Source of the DNA: a virus
Virus record (IMG/VR): IMGVR_UViG_3300048592_000131
Location: 1 to 39,354 of that record
DNA length: 39,354 nucleotides
Strand: one strand, 5' to 3'
Below the pieces are notes generated by a model. The model worked only from the letters and a program-made list of their open reading frames with translations. It was not told the origin of the DNA and ran no database searches. How positions within the stretch are numbered: position 1 is the first letter of the stretch; the number at the start of each line of letters is the position of its first letter. Position numbers and translations under genes: made by a program. Shown one piece after another: positions 5,672-11,973 of this stretch.

Positions 5672-6405
5672 GCTAGTCCCTTACCCTTGCTAATAATTTC
5701 ACCTTTTTTCTTTGTGAGGAAACTCTCTAACTTAGTCCACCTTTCCCAGAGTTCGAAAGGAGAAGTAATAATCGGGGCATAAGGGAGCTTATTCGCCCTC
5801 GGAAGGAACCCAATAACCTGTAATACTTTCTCTAGCCCGTATTCCCTTAAAAGGTCATCGCACGCCTTTCTTTGAGTCTTGTTTCCATAATAGTTCTTAT
5901 TCTTTGGGTCTACTCCCTCTAATGCTTTTATAATTTCTTCACCTAATACATTAAAGGTTTTACCTTTTGCGGGGTTTATCCCCGCTATAGTATCTTTACT
6001 TAACTTAACTTTACTTAACTTAACTTGAGGCACCCGCTGGTTGCCAGATGGTAAACCATTGGTTGCCAGTTCTGTATAAGCCCTGTTATCTTTGATTTGT
6101 AGTTGTTTTTTTTCCTCTAAGTATTGAGTTTCTTTGTATCGGTCATGACGGATGGTGTTATGGATGAGCCAGTGCTTAATCACCACCACTCCGTTTTCAA
6201 AGGGAAGTAAAAACCTTTTTGTGAGAAGAACTTTCAAATCGTCATCCTGCGCTCCGACCATACGCATAACCCTTTTAGGATTAACAAACCCATCATCATC
6301 GGCATACATACCAAGATGAAAGTATAGGTTTTGTGATGAGACGGGCATATCTAAGAAGGCATCGCTTCCTATAATTTGCTGGCTAAACATCCTTCGCTGT
6401 CCCAT
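5668..6405 (-). CDS. Phage replisome organiser / replication initiation protein
   Basis: 245 aa from the ATG at 6403-6405. I prefer this over the TTG at 6423, which lies inside a hairpin. The N-terminal 110 residues contain SDAFLDMPVSSQNLYFHLGM, MRMVGAQDDDLKVL and GVVVIKHWLIHNTIRHDRYK. This is the winged-helix initiator domain common in Firmicutes-type phages. A linker with the repeat VKLSKVKLSK follows, then a helical C-terminal domain that probably recruits host helicase or its loader. The linker DNA holds tandem repeats likely to be the origin. No phage polymerase or helicase is encoded, so host machinery must be recruited. Confidence 0.85.
   Translation of the reverse strand: MGQRRMFSQQIIGSDAFLDMPVSSQNLYFHLGMYADDDGFVNPKRVMRMVGAQDDDLKVLLTKRFLLPFENGVVVIKHWLIHNTIRHDRYKETQYLEEKKQLQIKDNRAYTELATNGLPSGNQRVPQVKLSKVKLSKDTIAGINPAKGKTFNVLGEEIIKALEGVDPKNKNYYGNKTQRKACDDLLREYGLEKVLQVIGFLPRANKLPYAPIITSPFELWERWTKLESFLTKKKGEIISKGKGLA
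5969..6069. repeat. Putative replication origin: tandem 15-mers, hairpin and paired 10-mers
   Basis: Two exact 15-bp units TTTACTTAACTTAAC stand in tandem at 5995-6009 and 6010-6024. To their left is a perfect 6-bp hairpin (GCGGGG-TTTAT-CCCCGC, 5969-5985). To their right, two copies of TGGTTGCCAG (6038-6047, 6060-6069) flank ATGGT-AA-ACCAT. Iterons inside the initiator gene are known for lambda O and many replisome-organiser genes. Confidence 0.6.
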
Positions 6406-6416
6406 ATAATTATCAA

Positions 6417-6476
6417 ACAACAACCACCGAAGGACTGCACTGGCTCTGGTGAACCAAATCCTGCGGTGGCTGTTGT
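6417..6476 (-). ncRNA. Long hairpin upstream of the replication initiator gene
   Basis: 6417-6429 pairs with 6464-6476 to give 13 bp. One pair is G-U on the minus RNA but A-C on the plus strand, which favours folding as minus-strand RNA. A 2x2 internal loop and a further 3-bp stem lie above. It starts about 10 nt after a 32-codon frame begins and ends 11 nt before the initiator ATG. It may be an attenuator or translational control element. Confidence 0.55.
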
Positions 6477-6517
6477 CTACAAATTATCTTGTAATACCAG
6501 AATTTGTGCATAGTGTA

Positions 6518-6526
6518 ATTATACTA
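6518..6526 (-). promoter_or_regulatory. Putative -10 element before the replication block
   Basis: TAGTATAAT overlaps the stop of the upstream 57-aa gene. Transcription would start near 6511, at an ATG opening a 32-codon frame (6413-6511) that runs through the hairpin. No good -35 was seen. Confidence 0.45.
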
Positions 6527-6697
6527 CTTTTTCTTTTTTCTAGGTGTGGATAATAATTGGTCTTTAATCTTGCGATTTTTAGAGTCTTTTATACTCAAGA
6601 GGTAGTCTGGGATACCTTTTCCAAATAAACGCGCCATTGGCGATTTTTGGGCGTTCTGGGCATATATCTCATCTTGATAGTCTTCTCTTTTAGTCAT
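6524..6697 (-). CDS. 57-residue basic hypothetical protein
   Basis: Starts at ATG 6695-6697 (ATGA overlap with the upstream gene). The sequence begins MTKREDYQDEIYAQNAQ, has a middle hydrophobic patch (MARLFGKGIPDYLLSI), and ends in a basic tail (TPRKKKK). No family recognised. It closes the early gene run before the replication promoter, and its last codons overlap the -10 element. Confidence 0.65.
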   Translation of the reverse strand: MTKREDYQDEIYAQNAQKSPMARLFGKGIPDYLLSIKDSKNRKIKDQLLSTPRKKKK

Positions 6698-7047
6698 ACG
6701 TTCCTATATTCTTCTTGTAAGAGAGAGGCGAACTTTTTGATTACTTTAATTTGAGCATCAGCAAGGTCTCTAGTTTCTCTTAATTTTTGCCAAGTAAGGT
6801 ACTCTGGGTCGCATTTTGCTTTCATTTCTGCACCCGCCACACTCTCTCCGTCCTTACGGTAACTTAATACCTTAATCCGATACGCTTGTTCTGCTTCTAA
6901 AAGAGGGGAGACTAGCCATGCAAGGTTTGAGATGAGTTTCTCTACGCCATCAAAGAGTTCGGAATAATTCTTTACTTCGGAGAAGCGAGAACCATTAGCT
7001 ATTTCAGCTAAGATTTCCTTACATACTTGTTCAGTTTCTTTGGTCAT
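6694..7047 (-). CDS. Hypothetical early protein, helical
   Basis: 117 aa, all-helical, with a central segment YRIKVLSYRKDGESVAGAE and a conserved-looking CDPEYLTWQKLRETRDLADAQIKVIKKF. The pattern resembles small phage proteins encoded near single-strand-binding or recombination genes, but no biochemical role is known to me. It is coupled to both neighbours by 4-nt overlaps. Confidence 0.7.
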   Translation of the reverse strand: MTKETEQVCKEILAEIANGSRFSEVKNYSELFDGVEKLISNLAWLVSPLLEAEQAYRIKVLSYRKDGESVAGAEMKAKCDPEYLTWQKLRETRDLADAQIKVIKKFASLLQEEYRNV

Positions 7048-7997
7048 ATTAGCTCAAGTGCTTTTTTGAGAGAGCCGAAGTTATAGTAGTACCTACTTGC
7101 GTGTGGTAATAATCCTCTTTTACAATCAGAAACAGAAGGATTCCTCCCGTTCTTCTCTATAAAGATTTTTAGTATCTCAATAAGCTCCTCCTTAGAATAG
7201 TTTACCCGAACGGGTGTTCTGTGGTAAACCTTTTCTCCCTTAAGTACTTCCATCTCAACAACCTTCTTAACCTTTTGGTAGGAACCCCATACTCCTTTCT
7301 TGAATAAGCCATCTCTAAACCTAGGAAGTCTGCCATTGTTTATCCAAAAGTTCTTAACAAAGGGAACGAAATAATCCTTTGTGTATTTAGTTTTCTTTAA
7401 TGTTTGCCCACTCTTTAGCGGTGTAAGCCCAGCGACACGGCAAGCCTCACTGAACGAGCCATAGACCTTAATAAGAGTTTCTCTGAATGAGACTTCCTTA
7501 ACCGTAGGACACCTCCCTAGTATTTCTGCCCTTTTCTTTAGTCTATCTATGAGTTGTGCGGGGCAAGTTCCCGTAAGGTTTTGTTGTTCTCTCCTTATTT
7601 CTTTAAGAGTATCACTGATTTTCTTTTTAGTTTCTTCAGTCATCTTTGTCCCTGGACGAATATTGTTGAATCTTTTTTGACCACTTGCAATAAGTTTCGC
7701 CCTGTATTTTTCACCAATTAAAGCGGTGTTTTTCGAGAGTCCAACCATCTTCTTATATTCACCGACTCCCATACCATGTTCTCTGGCAGTGTGATTGCCT
7801 AGAGTCTCAAACCAGTCACCACATAAATGACACTGTACTTTGTCTGTCTCACCATCAAATAAGAGGACTCCTTCATAGCCGAACCCTTCGTTGGTAATAT
7901 CACAACGAAACGGCATAAATGGTTCTTTGTAGTTGTAGAGAGTAACGTACCCAGATGGTGCGTCAGGATACTCTAGTTCTTTAAGTTCCTTTGACAT
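7044..7997 (-). CDS. MucR/Ros-like zinc finger protein with HNH-associated repeats
   Basis: 317 aa. Residues 55-90 contain CHLCGDWFETLGNHTAREHG, a Cys2His2 finger of the Ros/MucR kind used for DNA binding. Basic helices follow, with a NUMOD-like KMTEETKKKISDTLKEIRRE. Three or four repeats of the homing-endonuclease-associated type come next (LGRCPTVKEVS...YGSFSEACRVAGLTP, NGRLPRFRD..., NGRNPSVSD...YYNFGSLKKAL). No nuclease motif is visible. It may be a DNA-binding regulator built from homing endonuclease parts. It overlaps the upstream gene by 17 nt. Confidence 0.7.
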   Translation of the reverse strand: MSKELKELEYPDAPSGYVTLYNYKEPFMPFRCDITNEGFGYEGVLLFDGETDKVQCHLCGDWFETLGNHTAREHGMGVGEYKKMVGLSKNTALIGEKYRAKLIASGQKRFNNIRPGTKMTEETKKKISDTLKEIRREQQNLTGTCPAQLIDRLKKRAEILGRCPTVKEVSFRETLIKVYGSFSEACRVAGLTPLKSGQTLKKTKYTKDYFVPFVKNFWINNGRLPRFRDGLFKKGVWGSYQKVKKVVEMEVLKGEKVYHRTPVRVNYSKEELIEILKIFIEKNGRNPSVSDCKRGLLPHASRYYYNFGSLKKALELI

Positions 7998-8304
7998 ATT
8001 TTTCTTGTTTCCATTCTGATAAAGGGAGAAAGAGTTGTGTTTTATGGTCTTTCTTTTCGTCTTTGAAGTGGAAGTATTGCCCTTTCTCTTTAAAGTGTTT
8101 AGCGGTAGTAGTGTAGATAGTACCTTCGTCTTTGTCTAAGATACGGATTTCGCCGTCTAATGTAACTAAGCGGTCTAGAACATCAGAGTCTAATCCCCAT
8201 GCGTTTAGTTTTCTAAAGAGGTGTTTTTCCTTAGAACGCTCGGAACGAAAGATGTTACCTATTAAGTAACCTATCATTCTGTCATCAACATAAATCTTCT
8301 CCAT
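7981..8304 (-). CDS. Hypothetical early protein
   Basis: 107 aa, mixed alpha/beta, charged (RSERSKEKHLFRKLNAWGLD; GEIRILDKDEGTIYTTTAKH). No motif recognised. It lies directly after the OB-fold-like gene and overlaps the zinc-finger gene, so it is probably an early DNA-metabolism accessory, but that is only by position. Confidence 0.7.
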   Translation of the reverse strand: MEKIYVDDRMIGYLIGNIFRSERSKEKHLFRKLNAWGLDSDVLDRLVTLDGEIRILDKDEGTIYTTTAKHFKEKGQYFHFKDEKKDHKTQLFLPLSEWKQEKYVKGT

Positions 8305-8305
8305 A

Positions 8306-8824
8306 TTAGAATCCCACTACATCGTCAGGACTAATTTCTTCTTCCGTGGGTTCATACCTATCTGTGGGAGGAAAGTAGGTGTCTTCGGTAAACTCCCAAT
8401 TCTTCCACAAGTGTTTACGCCACATTTCAATGTCAGATTTAATAATCATGGGGTCGTTCCCTCTATCTTTGTAGTGTCCTTGATTTACAAGCGCTGTTAC
8501 AATCATCACTGCGTCACGTTGTGTTGATGAAGTTTTGATAGAAACATCTTTATGAATCTGCGCCTTTTCAACAGATTCACCAATAGTTTGTTTCTGTGGC
8601 ATTTTGCGCGCAACGTAGGAAGTGTCCTTTAAGTTAAGGAATCCGTTATTAAGTTCAAGTTCTCCTTCACTGATTATCGCACCTACTACCATATCGTTGT
8701 AACGAAGGTGACCTTCAAACACATTAAGAAGGTCTTTACCAAAAACTTTTTCGTTTAAGGTAATTGTTTTCATAGGTTTACCAGTCTTTGTTTGTCCTTC
8801 TTTAACTTTAGTTACTTGTGCCAT
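8306..8824 (-). CDS. OB-fold-like protein, possible single-stranded DNA-binding protein
   Basis: 172 aa. The first 75 residues read as alternating strands (GKPMKTITLNEKVFGKDL, HLRYNDMVVGAIISEGEL, NGFLNLKDTSYVARK), as in OB-fold domains. A helical middle (QRDAVMIVTALVNQGHYKD) and an acidic C-terminus (EPTEEEISPDD) follow; acidic tails are usual in phage SSBs. Confidence in the fold is moderate. Its position among early genes upstream of the replication block fits a DNA-binding role. Confidence 0.55.
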   Translation of the reverse strand: MAQVTKVKEGQTKTGKPMKTITLNEKVFGKDLLNVFEGHLRYNDMVVGAIISEGELELNNGFLNLKDTSYVARKMPQKQTIGESVEKAQIHKDVSIKTSSTQRDAVMIVTALVNQGHYKDRGNDPMIIKSDIEMWRKHLWKNWEFTEDTYFPPTDRYEPTEEEISPDDVVGF

Positions 8825-8825
8825 A

Positions 8826-9002
8826 TTATTTTACTTGGTCTGGTAATTTGTTGAGGCGATAAGCCGCCATTGCAATACTAATCATCATTATAAGCCCGAG
8901 AAAGATGTAGTAGTTTTCACTTGCGTCTATATCAAACATACCTGAAAAGAATGATACCAATGCGGGAATGGCGAGGAATAATGCTAAGTTTTTATTAGTC
9001 AT
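8826..9002 (-). CDS. 58-residue two-span membrane protein
   Basis: Starts at ATG 9000-9002 inside the last codons of the upstream gene and ends in a TAA one base before the next ATG (TAAT-ATG). Two hydrophobic segments are clear: LALFLAIPALVSFFSGMF and YIFLGLIMMISIAMAAY, separated by a short acidic loop. This is a small early membrane protein; role unknown. Confidence 0.65.
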   Translation of the reverse strand: MTNKNLALFLAIPALVSFFSGMFDIDASENYYIFLGLIMMISIAMAAYRLNKLPDQVK

Positions 9003-9138
9003 TTGAGTGTTCTAATTCTGTTAATACTGCTTCTTGCATTCGGATAGTATTTCCAAACGCTTCGTTAAATGTTTCTCTAAGCTCTTCACTTTCTTTCACA
9101 AGTCTTTTTAATTTTTCTACAGGTGCTTCGTTAGTCAT
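8995..9138 (-). CDS. 47-residue helical protein
   Basis: I place the start at ATG 9136-9138, inside the end of the upstream gene. The protein is one or two charged helices (VEKLKRLVKESEELRETFNEAF) ending EHSND. The junction with the next gene is a copy of the junction with the previous one: both read CTCAAATGACTAA, giving SND-stop with MTN starting out of frame. That suggests local duplication of the coupling site. Function unknown. Confidence 0.65.
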   Translation of the reverse strand: MTNEAPVEKLKRLVKESEELRETFNEAFGNTIRMQEAVLTELEHSND

Positions 9139-9328
9139 TTGAGTATTCTGCGGGTTGTTCGGCTCTGTCCATATATTCCTTAAAAAGCACATCTGCTTCT
9201 TTATCTAAGCCGTGTTCTCGTAATCTGTCGACCATACTGTTTGCGCGCGCATAATCTTTGCGACTCATCGCTTCTTCAAACTCCTCTTGGATATATTCCA
9301 AGTGTGTATCGTTTTCTTTTAATGACAT
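9131..9328 (-). CDS. Hypothetical helical early protein
   Basis: 65 aa, acidic helices with LEYIQEEFEEAMSRKDYARANSMVDRLREHG, resembling a TPR-like helical hairpin. No family assigned. It starts after the TAAT-ATG type junction and is followed by an overlapping gene. Confidence 0.65.
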   Translation of the reverse strand: MSLKENDTHLEYIQEEFEEAMSRKDYARANSMVDRLREHGLDKEADVLFKEYMDRAEQPAEYSND

Positions 9329-9329
9329 A

Positions 9330-9455
9330 TTATTTTGGTGATTTATATTGCTTCTCTATTAAATGGGTGATAGCTATTTTAGTTCGTTTACTATCTTTTT
9401 TAAGTTTCTTGTGGAAGTCTTTTGAGACATACACAATTTCGTATTCTTTTTTCAT
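9330..9455 (-). CDS. 41-residue basic protein, possible ribbon-helix-helix type
   Basis: From ATG 9453-9455: MKKEYEIVYVSKDFHKKLKK, then KIAITHLIEKQYKS. A strand followed by two short helices is compatible with a ribbon-helix-helix DNA-binding protein, though weaker than the one at 2921-3052. The start overlaps the stop of the membrane peptide upstream (TAATG). A longer in-frame version starting at 9575 is less likely because it would swallow that peptide's frame. Confidence 0.5.
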   Translation of the reverse strand: MKKEYEIVYVSKDFHKKLKKDSKRTKIAITHLIEKQYKSPK

Positions 9456-9550
9456 TATACTGGAAAGGCTATTAGATAAAGTCGCACAAGGATGAAGAAC
9501 ATAATAAGAGTTACTGTCCATCCTAATAAGTCTTTTGTGGTTTCGTTCAT
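9455..9550 (-). CDS. 31-residue membrane peptide, first gene of the early run
   Basis: ATG 9548-9550. A short polar N-terminus (MNETTKDLLG) is followed by WTVTLIMFFILVRLYLIAF, one predicted span. It is the first gene after the 9.6-kb promoter and shares TAATG with the next gene. Role unknown; it could be an early membrane-targeted host-takeover factor. Confidence 0.55.
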   Translation of the reverse strand: MNETTKDLLGWTVTLIMFFILVRLYLIAFPV

Positions 9551-9590
9551 GTTTATTACTGTTGGTTAATAACACGACCTTTATATAGCC

Positions 9591-9618
9591 ATAATATAGT
9601 ATCTATATAATATTGCAA
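9591..9618 (-). promoter_or_regulatory. Putative early promoter
   Basis: TTGCAA (9613-9618), 16-nt spacer, TATTAT (9591-9596, five of six consensus positions), in an AT-rich gap of about 90 nt. It would drive the run of small genes from 9550 to 6524. Confidence 0.55.
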
Positions 9619-9643
9619 GGGTTTTAAATATTCCTGTGGAAAA

Positions 9644-9853
9644 CTATTTCAACAGCTCATCCCACATATCAAGGGCAAAGTTCTGTACAGTTTCCTTTAA
9701 ATGAGGAGGAAACTTTCTATGGTCTGCGTAGTTATATAAATCAAGAAGCTCATCCTGTAACTCACTTATGGGGTCAATAGAGTCCCACGTTTGGTCAGGG
9801 TGGGCGAGTGCGCCTTTTTTAAATTTGTCAGCTCTTTTATTATGAAAATCCAT
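9644..9853 (-). CDS. Small acidic protein, weak MazG-like pattern
   Basis: 69 aa. HPDQTWDSIDPISELQDELLDLYNYAD resembles the first helices of all-alpha NTP pyrophosphohydrolases (E-x-x-E/D patterns), but the second metal-binding helix with ExxD is not clear and the protein is shorter than the family. I therefore call it only MazG-like at best. It follows the metallophosphoesterase gene with a 30-nt gap and is probably cotranscribed with it. Confidence 0.55.
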   Translation of the reverse strand: MDFHNKRADKFKKGALAHPDQTWDSIDPISELQDELLDLYNYADHRKFPPHLKETVQNFALDMWDELLK

Positions 9854-9883
9854 ATATGTAGGGGGAGCCGAAACTCCCCCAGA

Positions 9884-11050
9884 TTACTCAACACGAATGG
9901 GTAGTACTCCTTCTTTACGACCTCCTTTGTAATTGCTGATGAGTACGAATTGTTGTGCGGGCGGTTCGTAGTCCGCCTTGATGGAAAGTGCGAAGGCATT
10001 GTAGCCAATGAGACTTCCATTTCCCACGAAGTCGCCACCATCAATTCTCTGATGGAAATGTCCGAAGAAAGAAACATCTGCCTTCCTTGCTTTGTTCCAC
10101 TGAGCGATTGCCTTTCGCACAGGAATCGTGATACCACCAACACCACCACCGAACTTCACTGTGTGTCCGTGCAGGAAACGCAGAGAAAGTCCGTAGACTT
10201 GGATGTAGGTGTGTTGTCCTTCAGCGATGATGAACTTCACACGCGGTTCTTTTTCAAAATACTCCGCGATGTTTCGGTACATATAGTGTTCGATAGATGA
10301 ACCGCCTTCTTCTTGCGAGTGTGTCTTGTCCGTCATTCTGCCGTGATTCCCCGACACACAGGGGATGATGACGTTCACGTTCGTGTTCGCAAGAATGTAG
10401 TTGATTCCTGAGATGAGAAGACTCTGCGCATACCACGCCGCTTCTCCCGCAGGAAGGACACAGACACGTTCTTGGCCTGGATGTTTCATCAACGAGTTCG
10501 TGATGAAGTCCCCCAGAAGCGCAAGAATGAGATGTTTAATCTCGGTGTCTTTTTGGAAGATGTGAATGAGACGAACAACACTTTGAAAATACTTGGTTGC
10601 TCGCTCACGGGAAATGTCCAGATTGTATTCATTCAATCCAGACGTTTCTGCGAGAAGAACTTTCTCCTCAACATGCCAGTCGGAGGCGATGGCGACAACC
10701 GTTGCCTGCGAAGAACCATCCCTCCGCTCTTTGATAGTGAAGGTTTGGGGAGTCTTCTTAATCTTGAAAACCTCCTCCACCTTCACTTCCAGTTCTTGAA
10801 TCCGCTTGATGGCATCCTTGTACTTCTTGGAAGTTTCTTTCGTTGTCCCCTTCGCCCTCAGAAGCTCGATGTCTTCGGGGAGTCCACGCTTCTTTTTCTT
10901 TTCCACGAACTTCACTCCTAGTTGGTTGCGGTGATACCGCACCAACGAATCAGCAATTTTCAAAGTTCTAGCAATTTCGGAATTGCGATACCGCGACCCG
11001 TGTTTACGAATGTACTTGCGTATCTCTGTTTTAGAGATGTCTTTACGCAT
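9884..11050 (-). CDS. Metallophosphoesterase with N-terminal helix-turn-helix
   Basis: 388 aa. Residues 10-46 are a helix-turn-helix (RNSEIARTLKIADSLVRYHRN), a helical linker follows, then a calcineurin-like phosphoesterase with all motifs: SDWH (Asp124, His126), LLGD (Asp181), GNHGR (Asn235, His236), HGHT (His294), GHFH (330-333). Such phage enzymes act as nucleases or phosphodiesterases on nucleic acids or nucleotides; the DNA-binding head suggests a DNA substrate. The gene is visibly GC-richer than its flanks and sits between tandem terminators plus its own extended -10 and the early promoter, so it looks like a transferred single-gene unit. Confidence 0.85.
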   Translation of the reverse strand: MRKDISKTEIRKYIRKHGSRYRNSEIARTLKIADSLVRYHRNQLGVKFVEKKKKRGLPEDIELLRAKGTTKETSKKYKDAIKRIQELEVKVEEVFKIKKTPQTFTIKERRDGSSQATVVAIASDWHVEEKVLLAETSGLNEYNLDISRERATKYFQSVVRLIHIFQKDTEIKHLILALLGDFITNSLMKHPGQERVCVLPAGEAAWYAQSLLISGINYILANTNVNVIIPCVSGNHGRMTDKTHSQEEGGSSIEHYMYRNIAEYFEKEPRVKFIIAEGQHTYIQVYGLSLRFLHGHTVKFGGGVGGITIPVRKAIAQWNKARKADVSFFGHFHQRIDGGDFVGNGSLIGYNAFALSIKADYEPPAQQFVLISNYKGGRKEGVLPIRVE

Positions 11051-11081
11051 TTTACAACGATGGAGACTTCATAAGTACTTA

Positions 11082-11090
11082 ATTATACCA
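11082..11090 (-). promoter_or_regulatory. Extended -10 promoter for the metallophosphoesterase gene
   Basis: TGGTATAAT, matching the element found before several other units here. A six-codon leader frame (11052-11072, MKSPSL) opens 9 nt after it and ends 1 nt before the main ATG. Confidence 0.55.
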
Positions 11091-11100
11091 CACAAACGAA

Positions 11101-11127
11101 ATCCCCCGAATAGAGAAAACGGGGGAT
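11101..11127 (-). terminator. Intrinsic terminator (distal of a tandem pair)
   Basis: ATCCCCCG and CGGGGGAT form a perfect 8-bp stem around an 11-12-nt loop, followed on the minus strand by TTTCGTTTG. It lies just before the extended -10 at 11082-11090. Confidence 0.75.
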
Positions 11128-11129
11128 AA

Positions 11130-11161
11130 CAAAACCCGCCCAATAGGGAAAGCGGGTTTTG
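11130..11161 (-). terminator. Intrinsic terminator (proximal of a tandem pair)
   Basis: CAAAACCCGC and GCGGGTTTTG form a 10-bp stem with T4 on the minus side; the arms are symmetric so it can act in both directions. It would end the lysis transcript and the candidate noncoding RNA at 11162-11306. Confidence 0.8.
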
Positions 11162-11306
11162 TACTAACATGTCCTGGATGGGACTTTATAAATATAACAA
11201 ATCCCACCGTGTTAATCAAAGGAAGTCTTTAAACCATCGAGACTTTTTATTAAATGTTAAGGTCTATGGTAGAAATGTGAGTAAACACGAGTGGGTTTTG
11301 TCAGTG
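11162..11306 (-). ncRNA. Candidate small noncoding RNA, Y-RNA-sized bulged stem
   Basis: There is no open frame here. 11203-11213 can pair with 11284-11295 to form an 11-bp helix with a single bulged base at 11290, closing a 93-nt domain. Inside are a 6-bp hairpin (AAGTCT/AGACTT, near 11223-11246) and unpaired A/U-rich stretches; outside is GTCC-6 nt-GGAC near 11171-11185. An extended -10 sits just upstream and two strong terminators follow. A helix with one bulged base and ends brought together is the Y RNA layout bound by Ro60, which this phage encodes. The identity is inferred, not shown. Confidence 0.45.
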
Positions 11307-11311
11307 CGTTA

Positions 11312-11320
11312 ATTATATCA
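11312..11320 (-). promoter_or_regulatory. Extended -10 upstream of the candidate noncoding RNA
   Basis: TGATATAAT, identical to the element before the packaging genes (39125-39133). It overlaps the last codons of the transglycosylase gene (ATG ATA TAA), so coincidence is possible. Predicted start near 11305. Confidence 0.4.
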
Positions 11321-11693
11321 TCTTATAACAACCCCAGTGATGCTGGTAGTTGTGGATAAACGCCCACTTGGCGATTTGGATTTGATGTTCAGGATTCCAT
11401 ATATCCCACTTTTTATACGGGTCAATCTGCTTCGCCCACATAATAAACGTGGCATCTTGGAATTGTAACAGACCGACACTGCGTTTTCCGTTGGTGTCTA
11501 CTGCATTAAGTGCAGTGGGGTTCATTCCTGACTCACATTGTGCTAACTTTTTTAATTCGGGCGTGAGAAGGGACTCCCACGTTTCTTCTGCTTCAACAGG
11601 TGCGATAACTTGTGGTGGTTCTTTATATAAGTACCAACCCAAGATGAATATGACTACTACCATAAGTAGGCCATATAATATTTCGTGTTTCAT
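11313..11693 (-). CDS. Membrane-anchored transglycosylase/lysozyme-like endolysin
   Basis: 126 aa. Residues 5-24 are a membrane or signal-anchor segment (ILYGLLMVVVIFILGWYLY). After a Pro/Glu-rich linker comes LAQCESGMNPTALNAVDTNG, with the catalytic Glu in CESG, then SVGLLQFQDATF and a C-terminal WAFIHNYQHHWGCYK. This is the lytic transglycosylase-like fold used by phages to cut peptidoglycan glycan strands. A signal-anchor form could be released from the membrane at lysis. A terminator separates it from the holin-like gene upstream. Confidence 0.8.
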   Translation of the reverse strand: MKHEILYGLLMVVVIFILGWYLYKEPPQVIAPVEAEETWESLLTPELKKLAQCESGMNPTALNAVDTNGKRSVGLLQFQDATFIMWAKQIDPYKKWDIWNPEHQIQIAKWAFIHNYQHHWGCYKMI

Positions 11694-11712
11694 AATTTAT
11701 TTTAGACATAGT

Positions 11713-11732
11713 AAAAGAGTGCCCTCGCACTC
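11713..11732 (-). terminator. Intrinsic terminator between lysis genes
   Basis: GAGTGC-GAGG-GCACTC followed by TTTT on the minus strand: perfect 6-bp stem, tetraloop, U-run. It may limit expression of the transglycosylase relative to the genes before it. Confidence 0.75.
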
Positions 11733-11784
11733 CTCAACTATTATCGCACCTTTTCAATACCCAGATTGATTTGGTTGTGGATAA

Positions 11785-11973
11785 CTATTTTGTTACCTTT
11801 GCGCCGATTTTGTCTACGGTTCCGATTGTTACAGAAACGCCGAGGATAGAAGCAACAGTTGATGCGATGTTCATATCAACTACTCCTTCTCCACCGAGAT
11901 ACACAAGTACGAATGCTACTACTACTTGCCAAAAGCGTGCTGACGACAAAATTTCTACGTATTTCTCAAACAT
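11785..11973 (-). CDS. Small membrane protein, holin-like
   Basis: 62 aa with two hydrophobic segments: FWQVVVAFVLVYLGGEGVV and IASTVASILGVSVTIGTV, short polar ends and a basic C-terminus. Size, two-span topology and position directly after the M23 peptidase gene (8-nt overlap) fit a class II holin. No family signature beyond this. Confidence 0.65.
   Translation of the reverse strand: MFEKYVEILSSARFWQVVVAFVLVYLGGEGVVDMNIASTVASILGVSVTIGTVDKIGAKVTK

Noticed and set aside
6406-6423. TTG start for the replisome organiser
   Set aside because: Lies in the hairpin; the ATG at 6405 gives the usual N-terminus.
10472-10921. Long plus-strand frame inside the metallophosphoesterase gene
   Set aside because: Shadow frame caused by high GC and codon bias of a gene with all catalytic motifs on the minus strand.
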